Shown here piece after piece: positions 37,020 through 48,479 of a stretch of 64,000 nucleotides of DNA; within the stretch, counting starts at the first letter, position 1; every line of letters starts with the position of its first letter. Where the stretch lies: assembly GCF_002288925.2 (NCBI RefSeq), contig NW_022098058.1:2704549-2768548 (forward strand), given 5' to 3'. The notes beneath the pieces are model-generated. The model saw only the letters and a program-made list of their open reading frames with translations, made no database searches and was not told the origin of the DNA. Origin of the DNA: Delphinapterus leucas. Its lineage: Eukaryota; Chordata; Mammalia; Artiodactyla; Monodontidae. Both the position numbers and the translations under genes were made by a program.

Positions 37020-39316
37020 CCGCATAATCTGAAGCAGAAAATGTCGAAGCTGCAGATAACTAACAGAAAGAAGAATCACCAATCCCAGTTCACAGTCTCC
37101 ACCGCAGAGGCAAACCGAGAAAAACTGTGCGACAGACAGAAGATAGAGGCTAGTGAAAGGACCTAAGAGTGATTTGGAGCAACCACCAGAAAGATTAAAT
37201 CTACTCTAAACCTGAAGGATCCAGACACATCCCTTAGCTGGGACTACAGAGAAGGGATTCAGTGTAGGTGTGATTTCAAGGGGCACGGACCATTTCAAAG
37301 GGACAGGAACATTTTAAAGGAGGTACGATTTGAAACACAAAGCTTCTTGGGGAGAAAAAAGGCAACAAGAAAGGAAAAACACCCTTTTACAATGAGATGG
37401 TGAAGGGAAACCAAGAAAAGGGGATAAAATGTAAATACCTGCAAAACAAAAGAGAACCATAAAGTCAGGGTGTGAAAACGGGAGCTCACCCTTCCCCCAT
37501 CACCAGAACAAAAGGCTGCTAATGTGCCTGGACTTTGCAATACTGGCAGAAGAGGGCGCTGTTAAGCTGGAACTATTGTAAAATACCCAAGAACACGAAC
37601 AGGAGAAAAGTCAAGTCCCTGCAGAACTACTATAGAAAATCAGGAGTAGAAAGTTCCCACGTGTCTATGAAGAACCACACTGTGCCTCTGAAAAACAACC
37701 ATGAAATAGAAGAAAATTGTAAGTCAACACTCCAAACAGAATTAAATATACTCAAACAAGCATCTGAGGATGTGAAAAAACTCTTTGAACCAGAAATTTT
37801 AACAAATGCATGAGGGGGAGAACAGGAATGAATGAAAAGGGGGTTGATTGAAATCAGGGAAAAAATGAAAGATATTGTTATCTCAGAAATGAAGAATAGG
37901 GCTTCCCTGGTGGCACAGTGGTTGAGAGTCCGCCTGCCGATGCAGGGGACACGGGTTCGTGCCCCGGTCCGGGAAGATCCCACATGCCGCGGAGCGGCTG
38001 GGCCCGTGAGCCATGGGCGCTGAGCCTGTGCGTCCGGAGCCTGTGCTCCACAACAGGAGAGGCCACAGCAGTGAGAGGCCCGCGTACTGCAAAAAAAAAA
38101 AAAAAAAATAAGAAATGAAGAATAAATTGCAAAGTATCAAATGGAGAATAGTCTTAATAAAAGGCATTTTTAAAAGGAAGGAAAACAACCAAGTGAATGA
38201 AAATGACGTAAAGAAGTAAAAATGATCCCTCCAGAAAAGTAGAGGGAAGACCAGCAAAGAAGAAAACATTCATATTATCAGAGCCCCTAAAGTAAAATAA
38301 ATAAATAAAACAATGGAACAGAGGTAATATTTAAAACTATAATCCAAGAAGACTTTTTAGAAACAGAAAAAGAGCTGAATATACACATTGAAAGGACTCC
38401 TTGGGTACTAGGGAAAATTAACCCAGAGTGATCAACTCCAAGACATCTTAGTAAAGACACTAGATTTCAAAGATAAGATAAAATCCTCAAGCCTTCCAGG
38501 CAAAAAAAGATCAAATAACTTATAACAGCAAAAGTATTAAACTGGCATCATACTTTTCAAAACTCACATACAAGACAACTATGGGGCAGCATTTTTTAAA
38601 AATTCACACAAAGAAGTGTGAACCAAAGATTTGATATCCGGCCATGTCTTCAAATGTGCAGGCTATAGAAAAAACATTTTCAATATACAAGAACTTAGAG
38701 ACTTATACAATCTTCAGCCCTGTGGAAGAATCTGCCGGAGGGTGAACTTCATCCAACCCATTAACGACTGGGAAAACTTCAGAAATAGGACTGATGGTAA
38801 GCACTTAAAATATATATAAGTATACATATAAGACCAAAACAAAGGTGAGGAAAAAGATAGAGGACTAATGTAGAAATATGCTACATACTGTTACAAAGTA
38901 GAAATCATTAACCAAAAAGTAGAGGAGGCAAGAGAAAATATCAGTAGGAAGAGCTCACTGATGTATGAGCAATAGGTGATAGTAAAGGATACTGGGGGTG
39001 AAACCTGGAAAGCCAGATAGTAAAGATTTACATAAGAGAACAAGGGCCTAAGAGCATTTAAAAAAGGTACAAGTATAAAAGTAACCACTAGAATAAAAAC
39101 ATAAACCTTCCTAAATACCAAAATAATAATAATAATAAAAGTATAAAAAAAGAACAAAGAATACACAACTCATAGAGATACATAAAAAAATATACATAAT
39201 TATAAAATATATTGTCAGTTAAGACCAAATATATCAATCATATCAATAAATGTGAATGACCTTAACTATTAAAAGAAAAAGATTTTCAGTTTGGCTCAGA
39301 AAATAAGACCTACGCA
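37020..39316 (+). mobile_element. Old L1/HAL1-like LINE, 5' and ORF1 part, sense
   Basis: This A-rich sense stretch has L1 5'/ORF1-type strings: 'aaaaaactctttgaaccaga', 'tccaagacatcttagtaaag', 'cttccaggcaaaaaaagatc', 'tgatatccggccatgt'. A CHR SINE interrupts it at 37899-38110. It appears to continue into the ORF2 region after 39240. The best residual open frame is 92 codons (37535-37813). Confidence 0.55.
37899..38110 (+). mobile_element. CHR-type SINE, cetacean form
   Basis: Full-length: 'gggcttccctggtggcacag', 'agtccgcctgccgatgcagg', 'acatgccgcggagcggctgg', and an uninterrupted A tail at 38090-38108. A perfect 14-bp duplication AGAAATGAAGAATA flanks it at 37885-37898 and 38111-38124. Low divergence and the perfect duplication indicate a recent insertion. 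The B box reads GGTTCGTGCCC. Confidence 0.97.
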
Positions 39317-39854
39317 CAGGCAGACTTTGTTTTAGTGTGCTTCACTTTGCTGTGCTTTGCAGATACTGCATTTTTTACAAATTAATCCTTTGTGGCAACC
39401 CTGCATACCCCGTTTACTGTGGATAAAATGCTATCAAACAGCATGGAATGCTACAGAGAAATCGCTCTGGAAAAGAAGAGTCAACCAATGCCGCAAACTT
39501 CACTGTCGTCTTATTTTAAGACATTGCCACGGCGACCCCAACCTTCAGCACCCACCACCTGATCAGTCAGCAGCCATCCACGTTGCGGCAAGACCCTCCA
39601 CCAGCCAAAAAAATTATGACTCACTGGAGGCTCAGATGATGGTTAGCATTTTTAGTAATCATGTATTTTTTAATTAAGGTATTGTTTTTTTAGACATAAT
39701 GGTATTGTACACTTAGTAGACTACAGTATAGTGTAGACATAACTTTTATATTTGCTGGGAAAGCAAAAAAATTCATGCGACTCACTCTATTGTGATATTC
39801 ACTTTGTTGTGGTGGTCTGGAACTGAGCCTGCAACGTCTCTTGAGGTATGCCTG
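39317..39854 (+). mobile_element. Internally deleted Tigger1-type DNA transposon
   Basis: Both ends resemble Tigger1 (Tc1/mariner/pogo superfamily). The left end is 'caggcagactttgttttagt' with 'tttgtggcaaccctgca'. The right part contains 'ctgatcagtcagcagccatc' and 'actacagtatagtgtagaca', and ends in 'gtctcttgaggtatgcctg'. A TA follows at 39855-39856. The transposase region is missing, so it is a non-autonomous derivative of about 540 bp. Confidence 0.88.
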
Positions 39855-40337
39855 TATGTGCTGTATATAAGAGACACATCTAAAACAAAATGATTCCAAA
39901 GCCTAAAAATAAAGGGATAGATGATGATAACAGTTCTGATATCAGACAAAGTAGCATTCAAGCCCAAATGCATTAAGCATGACAAAGGATGCTTTTTAAT
40001 GTTAAAAGCCACAATTCACAATGAAGATATAACACACACACAAATGTAGGCACTAAATAACACAGCAATAATCTTTATGAAGCAAAAACTGCAGGAGATG
40101 CAAGGAGACAGAGAGAGAAATAAACTAACAATAAGAGAAAACTTTACTAAACACATTTATCAATAGAAGTGAAAGAATGAAAATAAATTAATTACATCCC
40201 CTGTTTAGAAAAATAAGAAAAACAATAACAAAATGAACTAAAAGAAGGCACAAGGAAGGAAATAATAAAGATAAAAGCAGAAAGTAATGAAGTAGAAAAT
40301 AGAAAAATAGTAGATCTGGTTTTTAAACAGTAATAAA

Positions 40338-40887
40338 TTAAGCAACCTAAATGTCCATCAACAGCGGAATGGATAAAGAAGATGTGGCACATATATACAA
40401 TGGAATATTACTCAGCCATAAAAAGGAATGAAATTGGGTCATTTGTAGAGACCTGGATGGATCTAGAGACTGTCATACAGAGTGAAGTAAGTCAGAAAGA
40501 GAAAAACAAATGTCGTATATTAAGACATACATGGGAAGCTAGAAAAATGGTACAGATGAACTTACCTACAAAACAGAAGTTGAGTTACAGGTAGAGAAAA
40601 CAAACTTATGGTTACCAGGGGATCAGGGGGTAGGGATAAATTGGGATATTGGGATTGACATATACACACTATTATATATAAAATAGATACCTAATAAGGA
40701 CCTACTGTATAGCACGGGGAACTTTACTCAATACTCTGTAATGGCCTATTTGGGAGAAGAATCAAAAAAGAGTGGATTTATATATCAGTATATGTATAAC
40801 TGATTCACTTTGCTGTACACCTGAAACTAACACAACATTGTAAATCAACTATACTCTAATAAAAGTTAAAGTAATAATAATTAAAAT
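40338..40887 (+). mobile_element. Younger L1 3' end, 5'-truncated, sense
   Basis: L1 ORF2 end and 3' UTR: 'ggaatattactcagccataa', 'tggatctagagactgtcata', 'gtgaagtaagtcagaaagag', 'tgtataactgattcactttg', and 'ctatactctaataaaagtta'. Imperfect flanks 'tctggtttttaaacag' (from 40315) and 'tctaggtttttagaaa' (from 40888) suit a target-site duplication. The ORF2 end is frameshifted. Confidence 0.88.
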
Positions 40888-41659
40888 TCTAGGTTTTTAG
40901 AAATAAAAATAGACAAATCACCAGATGATTAAGAAAATAAAAGGAGGGGGGAGAACATGCAAATAGCAAAATTAGAAATGACAAAGGGGAAATAACCATT
41001 GAAGCAAAAGACATTTTTAAAAATCATAAGAGATTATTTTGCAATCCTCTTTGCATATAAATTTGAAAACCTAGATGAAATGAATATTTTCCTAGGGAAA
41101 TAGAGATTGCTAAAATTGACCGCATTTGATTTAGAAAGCTTAACCAGGCCAATTTCCATAGAAGAGATAGACAAAGTTATTGAGGAACTACCCCACAAAA
41201 AAACAACAGGCCCAGATGGTTTCTCAGAAGAATTCTACCAAACCTTTGGAACCAGCTAGGCCCAGTGCTCTATAAATTATTCCAGAGCATTGAAAGGGGA
41301 GGAAACTTTCCTAACTTATTATATGAAAAGTATAATATTGATACCTAAACCAAATAGACAATGCAAAGAAAGAAAACTACAGATTAATATCACTCATGTG
41401 TATTGATGCAGAAATACTAAATATTAGCAAACTCAAATCCAAAATATTAGAATCCACAATCACATTAAGAAGGTAATATACCATGTCCAAGTAGGGTTTA
41501 TTACAGGAGTAATGTAAGGTTGATTCAACACTAAGAAAGCCATTAATATCACACACTATATTAATAGCCCAAATGAAATGAATCATAAAATTATCTCCAT
41601 AGATACTGACAAAGTCTTTGAAAAATTCAACATTTATTCACTATAAAAAAATCAAGTAA

Positions 41660-43615
41660 ATGGAAATTGAAGCATATTTTTAAAAATAGGTATGCAGATC
41701 AAAGTTTAAAAAGCAAGTATCTATGATATTCCACCCATTATGTAAGAAAGAAGGAGATAAAAGAAAATATGTCTGTGTGTTTGTGTAAAAATAAACAGAA
41801 AATAAATAAATACAAAGGAGAAAACTTATTAAGTTTTATGAATAATTATTATTTATTAATAATTAAGAATTAATATTAATTATTAATATTGTTAATTATT
41901 AATAATAAACTTGTTATTTATTTATTTAAAAATAAATAGGAGAAACTAGAAAAGAAAGAGCATGGTTACCAGAAGGGGTGGGTAGAAAGGGATAGAAAAG
42001 GGGGAAGAATAAGAAGTAAGGATGAGAAGGAAGCACCCCTTCCCTGAGTATATATCTTTATTAGTTCTGACTCTTAGAGTCACAGTGATATTTCACATAC
42101 CACCCAAAATAAATAGTTGCCTTTTGTGGGTGGAACCAAAATGTAATACAAATAGTGACAAACGAACTTAACTGTATTACAAACGAACAATGCAACCATA
42201 CTTAAGAGAATGGGGAAGAAAAGAGCTAACATAAGTGAATTTCAGGAAGCAGTATGTTGACTGGAAACTGTAAGGCTAAAAAAAATTACTGTACCCTTGT
42301 TGGTAAAAGGAAGTGGGTTAGCAATTCTAAACTATTACATGGCTGTGTTAGGATTGAACAAACAAGTCAATATAGATAATTTGAGGCAGATTTTTCACTG
42401 CCTGAAAAAGATGTTACAAATAAGGAAAGTAAAGAAGCTAGAATGAACTGTATTAGAATTGGAGGTGTAAGTATGGACTTATGGTTTTAATATTTATACA
42501 GGTAGATATAGACACATAAGCATGTATGTTTGTGTGGGTAAATATACATATACATGTTTCCTAGCTTTGTGTGCTGAGAGGGTTTGTGAGCAACAATACT
42601 CCAGTAGCAATGAGCATACCTAGTGGTCAGATCTTGGTTTCTAAATGCCATTTAGAAAGGAACCAGAGCCCCTTGGAGAAGCAATTGATTTGAGTGCAGG
42701 AAGGACAAGATGAAGTTGGAACATATCATGGTGCCCCTAAAATAAGAAAGTACTCAGAAAAATGTTGGAGGTATGTCAAAAAGACACAGGAATCAATCTG
42801 AAGAAGTTCCCAATGGCCAAACCAGGGATAATTTGAACAGCAAAATAAATAATGATAGTACTGGATTGTGACCCCTAGAATAAACTAAGTACCCAGGAGT
42901 CCATACCTGAAATTAATAAAAATTGAAAAAATAAGTGGGTGTGACAGGGCAGCTCTTTCTTACAGAAAAATTCTAATTAATAAATATAGAAGGAATGAAG
43001 AAAATATAAACCCATTAGGCAAACACCATAGGGATAATTGTTGCATGCAAGATCCACCAATGGATGATAAAATCAATGGGTAAAGGTTTGACTTGAAAGA
43101 GGATATTTTCATGATCTCAGAGTATCCTCCCCAAGATGGTTACCAGTTACAAAGGGAAACATGGTAACTTTATAGTGGAGAAAACTGGCATTCACCAACT
43201 TACCCAAATGATCAAGGTAAACATCTCCTGTACTAAGTTTTATTGACATCCTGTGTCCCCTTATATAATAAACTGAGAAAGACACAGTATCACTTCTATA
43301 GTTTTCTTGCCAAAAATATGCATAATCTCAGTTTAATAATGAGAACATCAGACAAACTCACATTGAGGAGCATTCTGCAGAATAATGACCAGTACTCATC
43401 AAAAGGTCATGGAAGACAGGAAAGGGCTGAGGAACTGTCACAGGATGGAGGAGACTAAAGACAGACAGCCATGAAGTGCAAAGTGGAATCCTGAATTGGA
43501 TACTGGGACAGAATAAAGGACATAAGGAAGAAAACTGATGGCATATAAGTAAAGTCTGGAGCTTAATTAATAGTATTGTACCAATGTTAATTTCCTAGCT
43601 ATTAAATATTAAATG
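41660..43615 (+). mobile_element. Unresolved segment inside an L1, partly L1M 3' UTR-like
   Basis: The L1 reverse transcriptase stops near 41650 and resumes near 43621, leaving about 2 kb that does not fit ORF2. Its last part, 'gtcatggaagacaggaaagg', 'gctgaggaactgtcacagga', 'tggatactgggacagaataa', 'taatagtattgtaccaatgt', resembles an ancient L1-type 3' UTR. The first part includes the AT-rich palindromic block. Whether it is one element or several is unclear. Confidence 0.45.
41840..41935. repeat. AT-rich palindromic block
   Basis: Almost pure A/T, rich in TTAATAATTA-type inverted repeats, with a perfect 12-bp palindrome ATTAATATTAAT at 41869-41880. It is low-complexity sequence able to form small hairpins. 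Confidence 0.8.
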
Positions 43616-44015
43616 CTTTACCCTAAAATCTGAAGCAAAGCAAAGATGTATGCTGTCTCCACTTCTATTCCATATAATACTGGAATTCCTAGAGCGTGTG
43701 ATAAGGCAAGAAAAATAAAAAAGATTAAGATTGGAAAGGAAGAATAAAAACTGTCTTCATTCATAAACATCATGATTGACCACATAGAGAAGGCCTAAGA
43801 AAACTACAGAAAATTACTAAGTGAATTTAGTAAGGTCACAGGATAAAAAGATAATAAACAAAAATCTATTGTATTGTGTATATGCTAGCAACAAACAATT
43901 GGAAAATTTTAAACTTCTGATTTTCACAAGACACAATTGAAAAAATGAAAAGGCAAGCCACAGACTTGGAGAAAATATTTATAATACTTCTCTCTCATAA
44001 AGGATTTATATCCCA

Positions 44016-44210
44016 GGGACTTCCCTGGTGGTCCAGTGGGTAAGACTCCAAGCTCCCAATGCACGGGGCCTGGGTTCGATTCCTGGTCGGGGAACTAGAT
44101 CCCGCATGCATGCCGCAACTAAGAGCCTGCATGCTGCAGCTAAAGATCCCACATGCCACACTAAGACCCAGTGCAGACTAAATAAATAAATACCAAAAAA
44201 AAATGTTTAG
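44016..44210 (+). mobile_element. CHR-type SINE with 17-bp TSD
   Basis: It begins 'gggacttccctggtggtcca' and has the exact B-box GGTTCGATTCC, with an (AAAT)n/A-rich end. A perfect 17-bp duplication AAAGGATTTATATCCCA lies at 43999-44015 and 44211-44227, giving exact limits. Confidence 0.96.
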
Positions 44211-44451
44211 AAAGGATTTATATCCCAAATATGTTATAAAGAAGTCTCACAACTCAATAAAAAGGAGACAACCCAACCAAAATTGGCAAAGACTCAAGAG
44301 GCATTTCACAAAAGGAGATATATGAGTGGGCAATAAAGATATGTGAAGATACTCCACATCGTTAGTCATCAGGGAAATAGAAATTAAAAACAGAATGATA
44401 AAATAATACTTCAGGCCTACTATGTTTAAATTTAAAAGACTGACAACATCA

Positions 44452-44734
44452 GGGACTTCCCTGGTGGTCCAGTGGGTAAGACTCTGCATTCCCAATGCAG
44501 GGGGCCTGGTTTGATCCCTGGTCGGGGAACTAGATCCTGTGTGCATGCCACAACTAAGAGTTCGCATGCCAGAACTAAGAAGCCCGTATGCTGCAACTAA
44601 GAAGTCCACATGCCGCAACTAAGAAGTCTGCATGCTGCAACTAAAAGATCCCGCATGCCACAATGAAGATCCTGCATGCCACAACTAAGACCCAGCGCTG
44701 CATGCATGCATGCATGAATAAATAAATAAATAAA
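44452..44734 (+). mobile_element. CHR-type SINE with internal tandem expansion
   Basis: It starts 'gggacttccctggtggtcca' and has the 11-bp duplication TGACAACATCA at 44441-44451 and 44735-44745. Its body carries about six degenerate copies of a roughly 19-20 bp unit with the core 'atgccacaactaagaa' (44545-44695). A self-complementary CATGCATG run follows at 44700-44716, then (AAAT)n. Confidence 0.95.
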
Positions 44735-45169
44735 TGACAACATCAAGTGTTGACAAGGATGTGGAGCCACTGGAACTCTCAAACAATGCTGGTAGGAATG
44801 TAAAATGGCACAGTTAACTTCGGAATTCAGTTGGGCATTTCTTAGAAAGTTAAACATATAATTACCATATGACCTGGTAATTCCAGGTAGGATGGATAAA
44901 GCTAATCTAAGGTGAAAAAATATCAGATCAGTGGTTGACCAGTGCAAAGACAGGGAATGAGGGTGGAGAGACTGCACAGGGGCCCCGGGTGATGATGGAA
45001 GTATTCTATAACTTGATTGCAGTGGTGGTTATCTGGGTGTATCCACTTTTCAAAAGTCATTGAGCTGTACACTTAAAATGAATGCTTATTATAGGTAAAT
45101 TAGACTTTAACAAGGCTGTTTTTAAGGTAGAAAACAATCAGAATGAATGTTTTTTGAACATTTACCTTT

Positions 45170-45330
45170 TTAAATGCTTTCCATATTCTGTATCATCGCA
45201 CTGAATTCCCCAAACCACCCTATTAGGTAGGACTACATTGTTTCCATTTTCTAGCTGAGGAGACAGAGGTAGAGCTCACAGTAAAGAATGAGGATCTGAG
45301 CCCTTGACCACTGTGCTAGAGGGCTAGAAC
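45170..45330 (-). repeat. MIR SINE, antisense
   Basis: Antisense MIR strings: 'accctattaggtaggactac', 'tttctagctgaggagacaga', 'ggtagagctcacagtaaaga'. Confidence 0.65.
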
Positions 45331-45489
45331 ATCACAATCTCGCCCTTGACATTAATAAAGCTTATCCTGAGGATGTGCTAGCAAGCCCTTTACTGGGAGC
45401 AGCTAAGAGAAGTGAGTGTGGATCTGGGAAATGAGAGGAGACGCCCAAAGGAAGAGGTGGCCTGGGGGGACCAGCATTTGTCCAAGCCT

Positions 45490-45604
45490 GGACTTCTAAA
45501 TACTTACATAGGAATCATCGGGTGCCTGGTCCTTGCCTCACCCTAGACCGACTGAATTAGAATCCCTGGGGTGGGCCTGAGAGCCTGCATTTTAATAAGA
45601 ATGT
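45490..45604 (+). mobile_element. MER5A fragment
   Basis: MER5A-like strings: 'ggaatcatcgggtgcctggt', 'ctgaattagaatccctgggg', 'gagcctgcattttaataaga'. The left end is missing. Confidence 0.65.
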
Positions 45605-45654
45605 CCCCCTCCTACCCCCACCTACCCCAGTAGGAAGAGTAGAGACAGGTCTGT

Positions 45655-45870
45655 GCAGAGGAAGGTCTGGGTGTCAGACCAACCTGGGCTTGAATCTGAC
45701 CCTTCCAGACCCTTGCTTCCCTCTCTCTGCCTCAGCTTGCTCATCTGTACAATGGGCATCATAATAGTACCAATAGCATGAGGTGGCTGGGAGATTACGT
45801 GATTTGAGTGAGAATTAGGCACAGCACCTGGCACAAAGGAAGCACTCAATACATGTTGGATTAAAATAAC
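45655..45870 (+). repeat. MIR SINE
   Basis: Complete MIR order: 'cagaccaacctgggcttgaa', 'ctctctgcctcagcttgctc', 'atctgtacaatgggcatcat', 'cagcacctggcacaaaggaa', 'gcactcaatacatgtt'. It ends about 55 bp before the exon at 45926. Confidence 0.85.
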
Positions 45871-45888
45871 AATTGAATGCGGCATTGA

Positions 45889-46275
<387 letters not shown>

Positions 46276-47339
46276 TGACATTCCACCTGCCTGCCTCTCT
46301 TCTCACTGTGGGCTTCTCCCGACCCACCCTGCACTTGGCAGCCCGCCTTCCTCTGTGAAGGCTGTAGAGTTAGAACTAGCAGTTTATCTGTGCATATTTT
46401 CCTTTCTCTCCACACGAGCACGTGCACTTACACCTTCTCACACTGTAAAACCCACCCAGCCCACCCTCCGACCCTCCTCCAATCCTCTCCTTGGTTTTCC
46501 TGCCAGAAACCTGTGGCCTCCAGTCTCTCTTCTGTCCCAGAAATCTGCCCCTTGCCCTGCTGCTCCATCGTGGCTGGGTTTCCTAAGAGCCCCAGAGAAG
46601 GTTTTCCAGCCAAAGCCAGGTGCTCTGCTGTCAGACAGGGGTCTCTTGGCGAGGTGCTGCCCACCCCCTACTGGTGACCTTGTGCGAGTCACGTAGCACC
46701 CAAGCCTGGTGGCTGGTGTGTGTGTCTATTCAGCCAAGTCCTATTTCTTCCCCTGGATGGTTTCTCAGAAACTGCTAAGCCGAGCTGCCGAAGCACTGGG
46801 TGTTTTTGCTGATAATCATCCCGTCCATTGTTGCGGGCAGAGGCCTCAGGAGGGATTGGCAGCTTGTGTGGCAGTAACAGGCCCGCCTCTGCAGGGCGTG
46901 TGGGGTCTGGGCCTCGGCTCTGTGAGTCCCTGGGCTGAGCCAGGCCAGCATTAGGATGGAGACACTTGGTTTGCAAAGGGGAACTGGGGGCCCAGAGGTC
47001 TGGCCTGGATGGCTGCTCTGCTCATCCCCAGGTGTAAATGGCATGGGCTTTGTGCCTGAGCTGTGTCCTCAGTTCTCAATCATGATAACGACATGGGCTG
47101 GGGGGGGGGGTCCCCTTTTGTTATCCTCATTTTGCAGAGGAAGAAAGTGAGGCTCAGAAATGCTGAGTGACTTGCTAGGACATGCACCCAGGTCTGTGTG
47201 CTTCTTAAGCACCTGCTCTGATGTCACTTCAGTTTAGGTGCTGGATCAACAGGCTCCCTGGAATCTCCTTCCTTCCCTGGGGACCCTGGAGAAAGGACGA
47301 GCATGGCCAGCCTTGCTGCAGAGGCAGGGCAGCCTGGAG

Positions 47340-47480
47340 GTTAGGAGTCTAGGTGTTGAAGCCAGACAGGGCTGGGTTTGAGTCCCAGCTGCACGACTCT
47401 GGCCAGCTGTGTGACTCTGGGCTAGTCACCTCACCTCTCTGTGCTACAGTCCCTTTGCACAATAAGGATAGAAATCCATA
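47340..47480 (+). repeat. MIR SINE
   Basis: MIR strings: 'ggctgggtttgagtcccagc', 'cagctgtgtgactctgggct', 'agtcacctcacctctctgtg'. Confidence 0.75.
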
Positions 47481-47569
47481 CCCTAAGGAGGTGGACATGA
47501 ACCAGAAAGGATTTGGAGCCAAAGAATGGCTCCAGGGAAGCGGGGGAGTGCCCCACAGAGGTGACAGCC

Positions 47570-47800
47570 AGCCTCTGGAACAAGATTGCCTGGTTCAAAT
47601 TCTGGCCCTAATATGTTATACCTCTGATCTCAGGGAAAGTTGCTTACACCCCTGTGCTTCTGTGTCTTCATTTACAAAACGGGTAATAATAGGACCTAAC
47701 ACCTAGAGATTAAATAAATTAATATCTGTTAACTGCTTAGAACTGAGCCTGGCACACGACAAGCACCATGTGTTTGCCACTGTTGTTATTATTCATTTAT
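47570..47800 (+). repeat. MIR SINE
   Basis: MIR strings: 'attgcctggttcaaattctg', 'cttcatttacaaaacgggta', 'tgagcctggcacacgacaag'. Confidence 0.75.
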
Positions 47801-48479
47801 TAAACATTTTCTGAGCATCTCCTCTGTGCCACTGGAAATAGATGAAAACGATGTGGCCGCTGCCCTCCAGGGTCTCACCTTCTTGCTAGGAGACAGGTCA
47901 ACAGCAGTCACGGGCCCCACGAGATGAGGGATATGGACTAGAGGGAAGAGAGGGGAGATCTATTCTGCCCAAGTAGGAGGCAAGGAGGAGCAGTGAAGAA
48001 AAGGCTCATGCAGGAGGTCTGCCCACAGTGCTGGGAGAACCCGGGCAGGGGGGGTAGGGGTGTGCTGGGATATTTGGGCTGGGTGTTGATGGGTGAGTAG
48101 GAGTGTAACTTAGCCCATACCCAATCCTGTCTCAGCATGGCGGGACACAGATGCCTAGTGGCTCAGGCTCTGCCGTTGAAGCCTGCCCAGCCCAAACGCA
48201 AGAGCTGGGTGTTAGCTCACCTGACTGCCCTCCCCCCAGCAGAGGGTCACTTGCCCCACCAGAAGCAAAGGACAGGGGAAATGTCACAGGCCTGGAGGAC
48301 AAAGCAAGTCAAGTCCCACCCACAGACCAGAGCCTGCCAGCAGCAGAGCCCTCAGCTCTCAGGACAGTTACAGGGATTCCCATCTTGCTTCCCAGGCAGA
48401 GGCTGGGTCTCATTTGAGTCGTTGACCCCAGAACAGGGCCCAGCACGTAGGCACGTGATAGGCAGCTTGGGGGGGATAA

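Larger units (their letters stand above)
39240..41650 (+). mobile_element. Old L1 ORF2 (endonuclease to reverse transcriptase), sense, with nested insertions
   Basis: Endonuclease-region strings such as 'tgatatcagacaaagtagca' and 'cacaattcacaatgaagata' are followed by 'ggaaataataaagataaaag'. Reverse-transcriptase strings then appear: 'acaacaggcccagatggttt', 'ctcagaagaattctaccaaa', 'gaaaactacagattaatatc', 'catagatactgacaaagtct'. A Tigger-type element (39317-39854) and a younger L1 end (40338-40887) are inserted. Stops and frameshifts are frequent. Confidence 0.75.
43616..45130 (+). mobile_element. Old L1 ORF2 end and 3' region, sense, with two nested SINEs
   Basis: Reverse-transcriptase-region strings resume: 'tgctgtctccacttctattc', 'tactggaattcctagagcgt', 'aaggtcacaggataaaaaga'. 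The ORF2 C-terminal part follows: 'caactcaataaaaaggagac', 'tgtggagccactggaactct', 'aacaatgctggtaggaatgt'. The end is near 'attgagctgtacacttaaaa'. CHR SINEs sit at 44016-44210 and 44452-44734. Confidence 0.75.
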
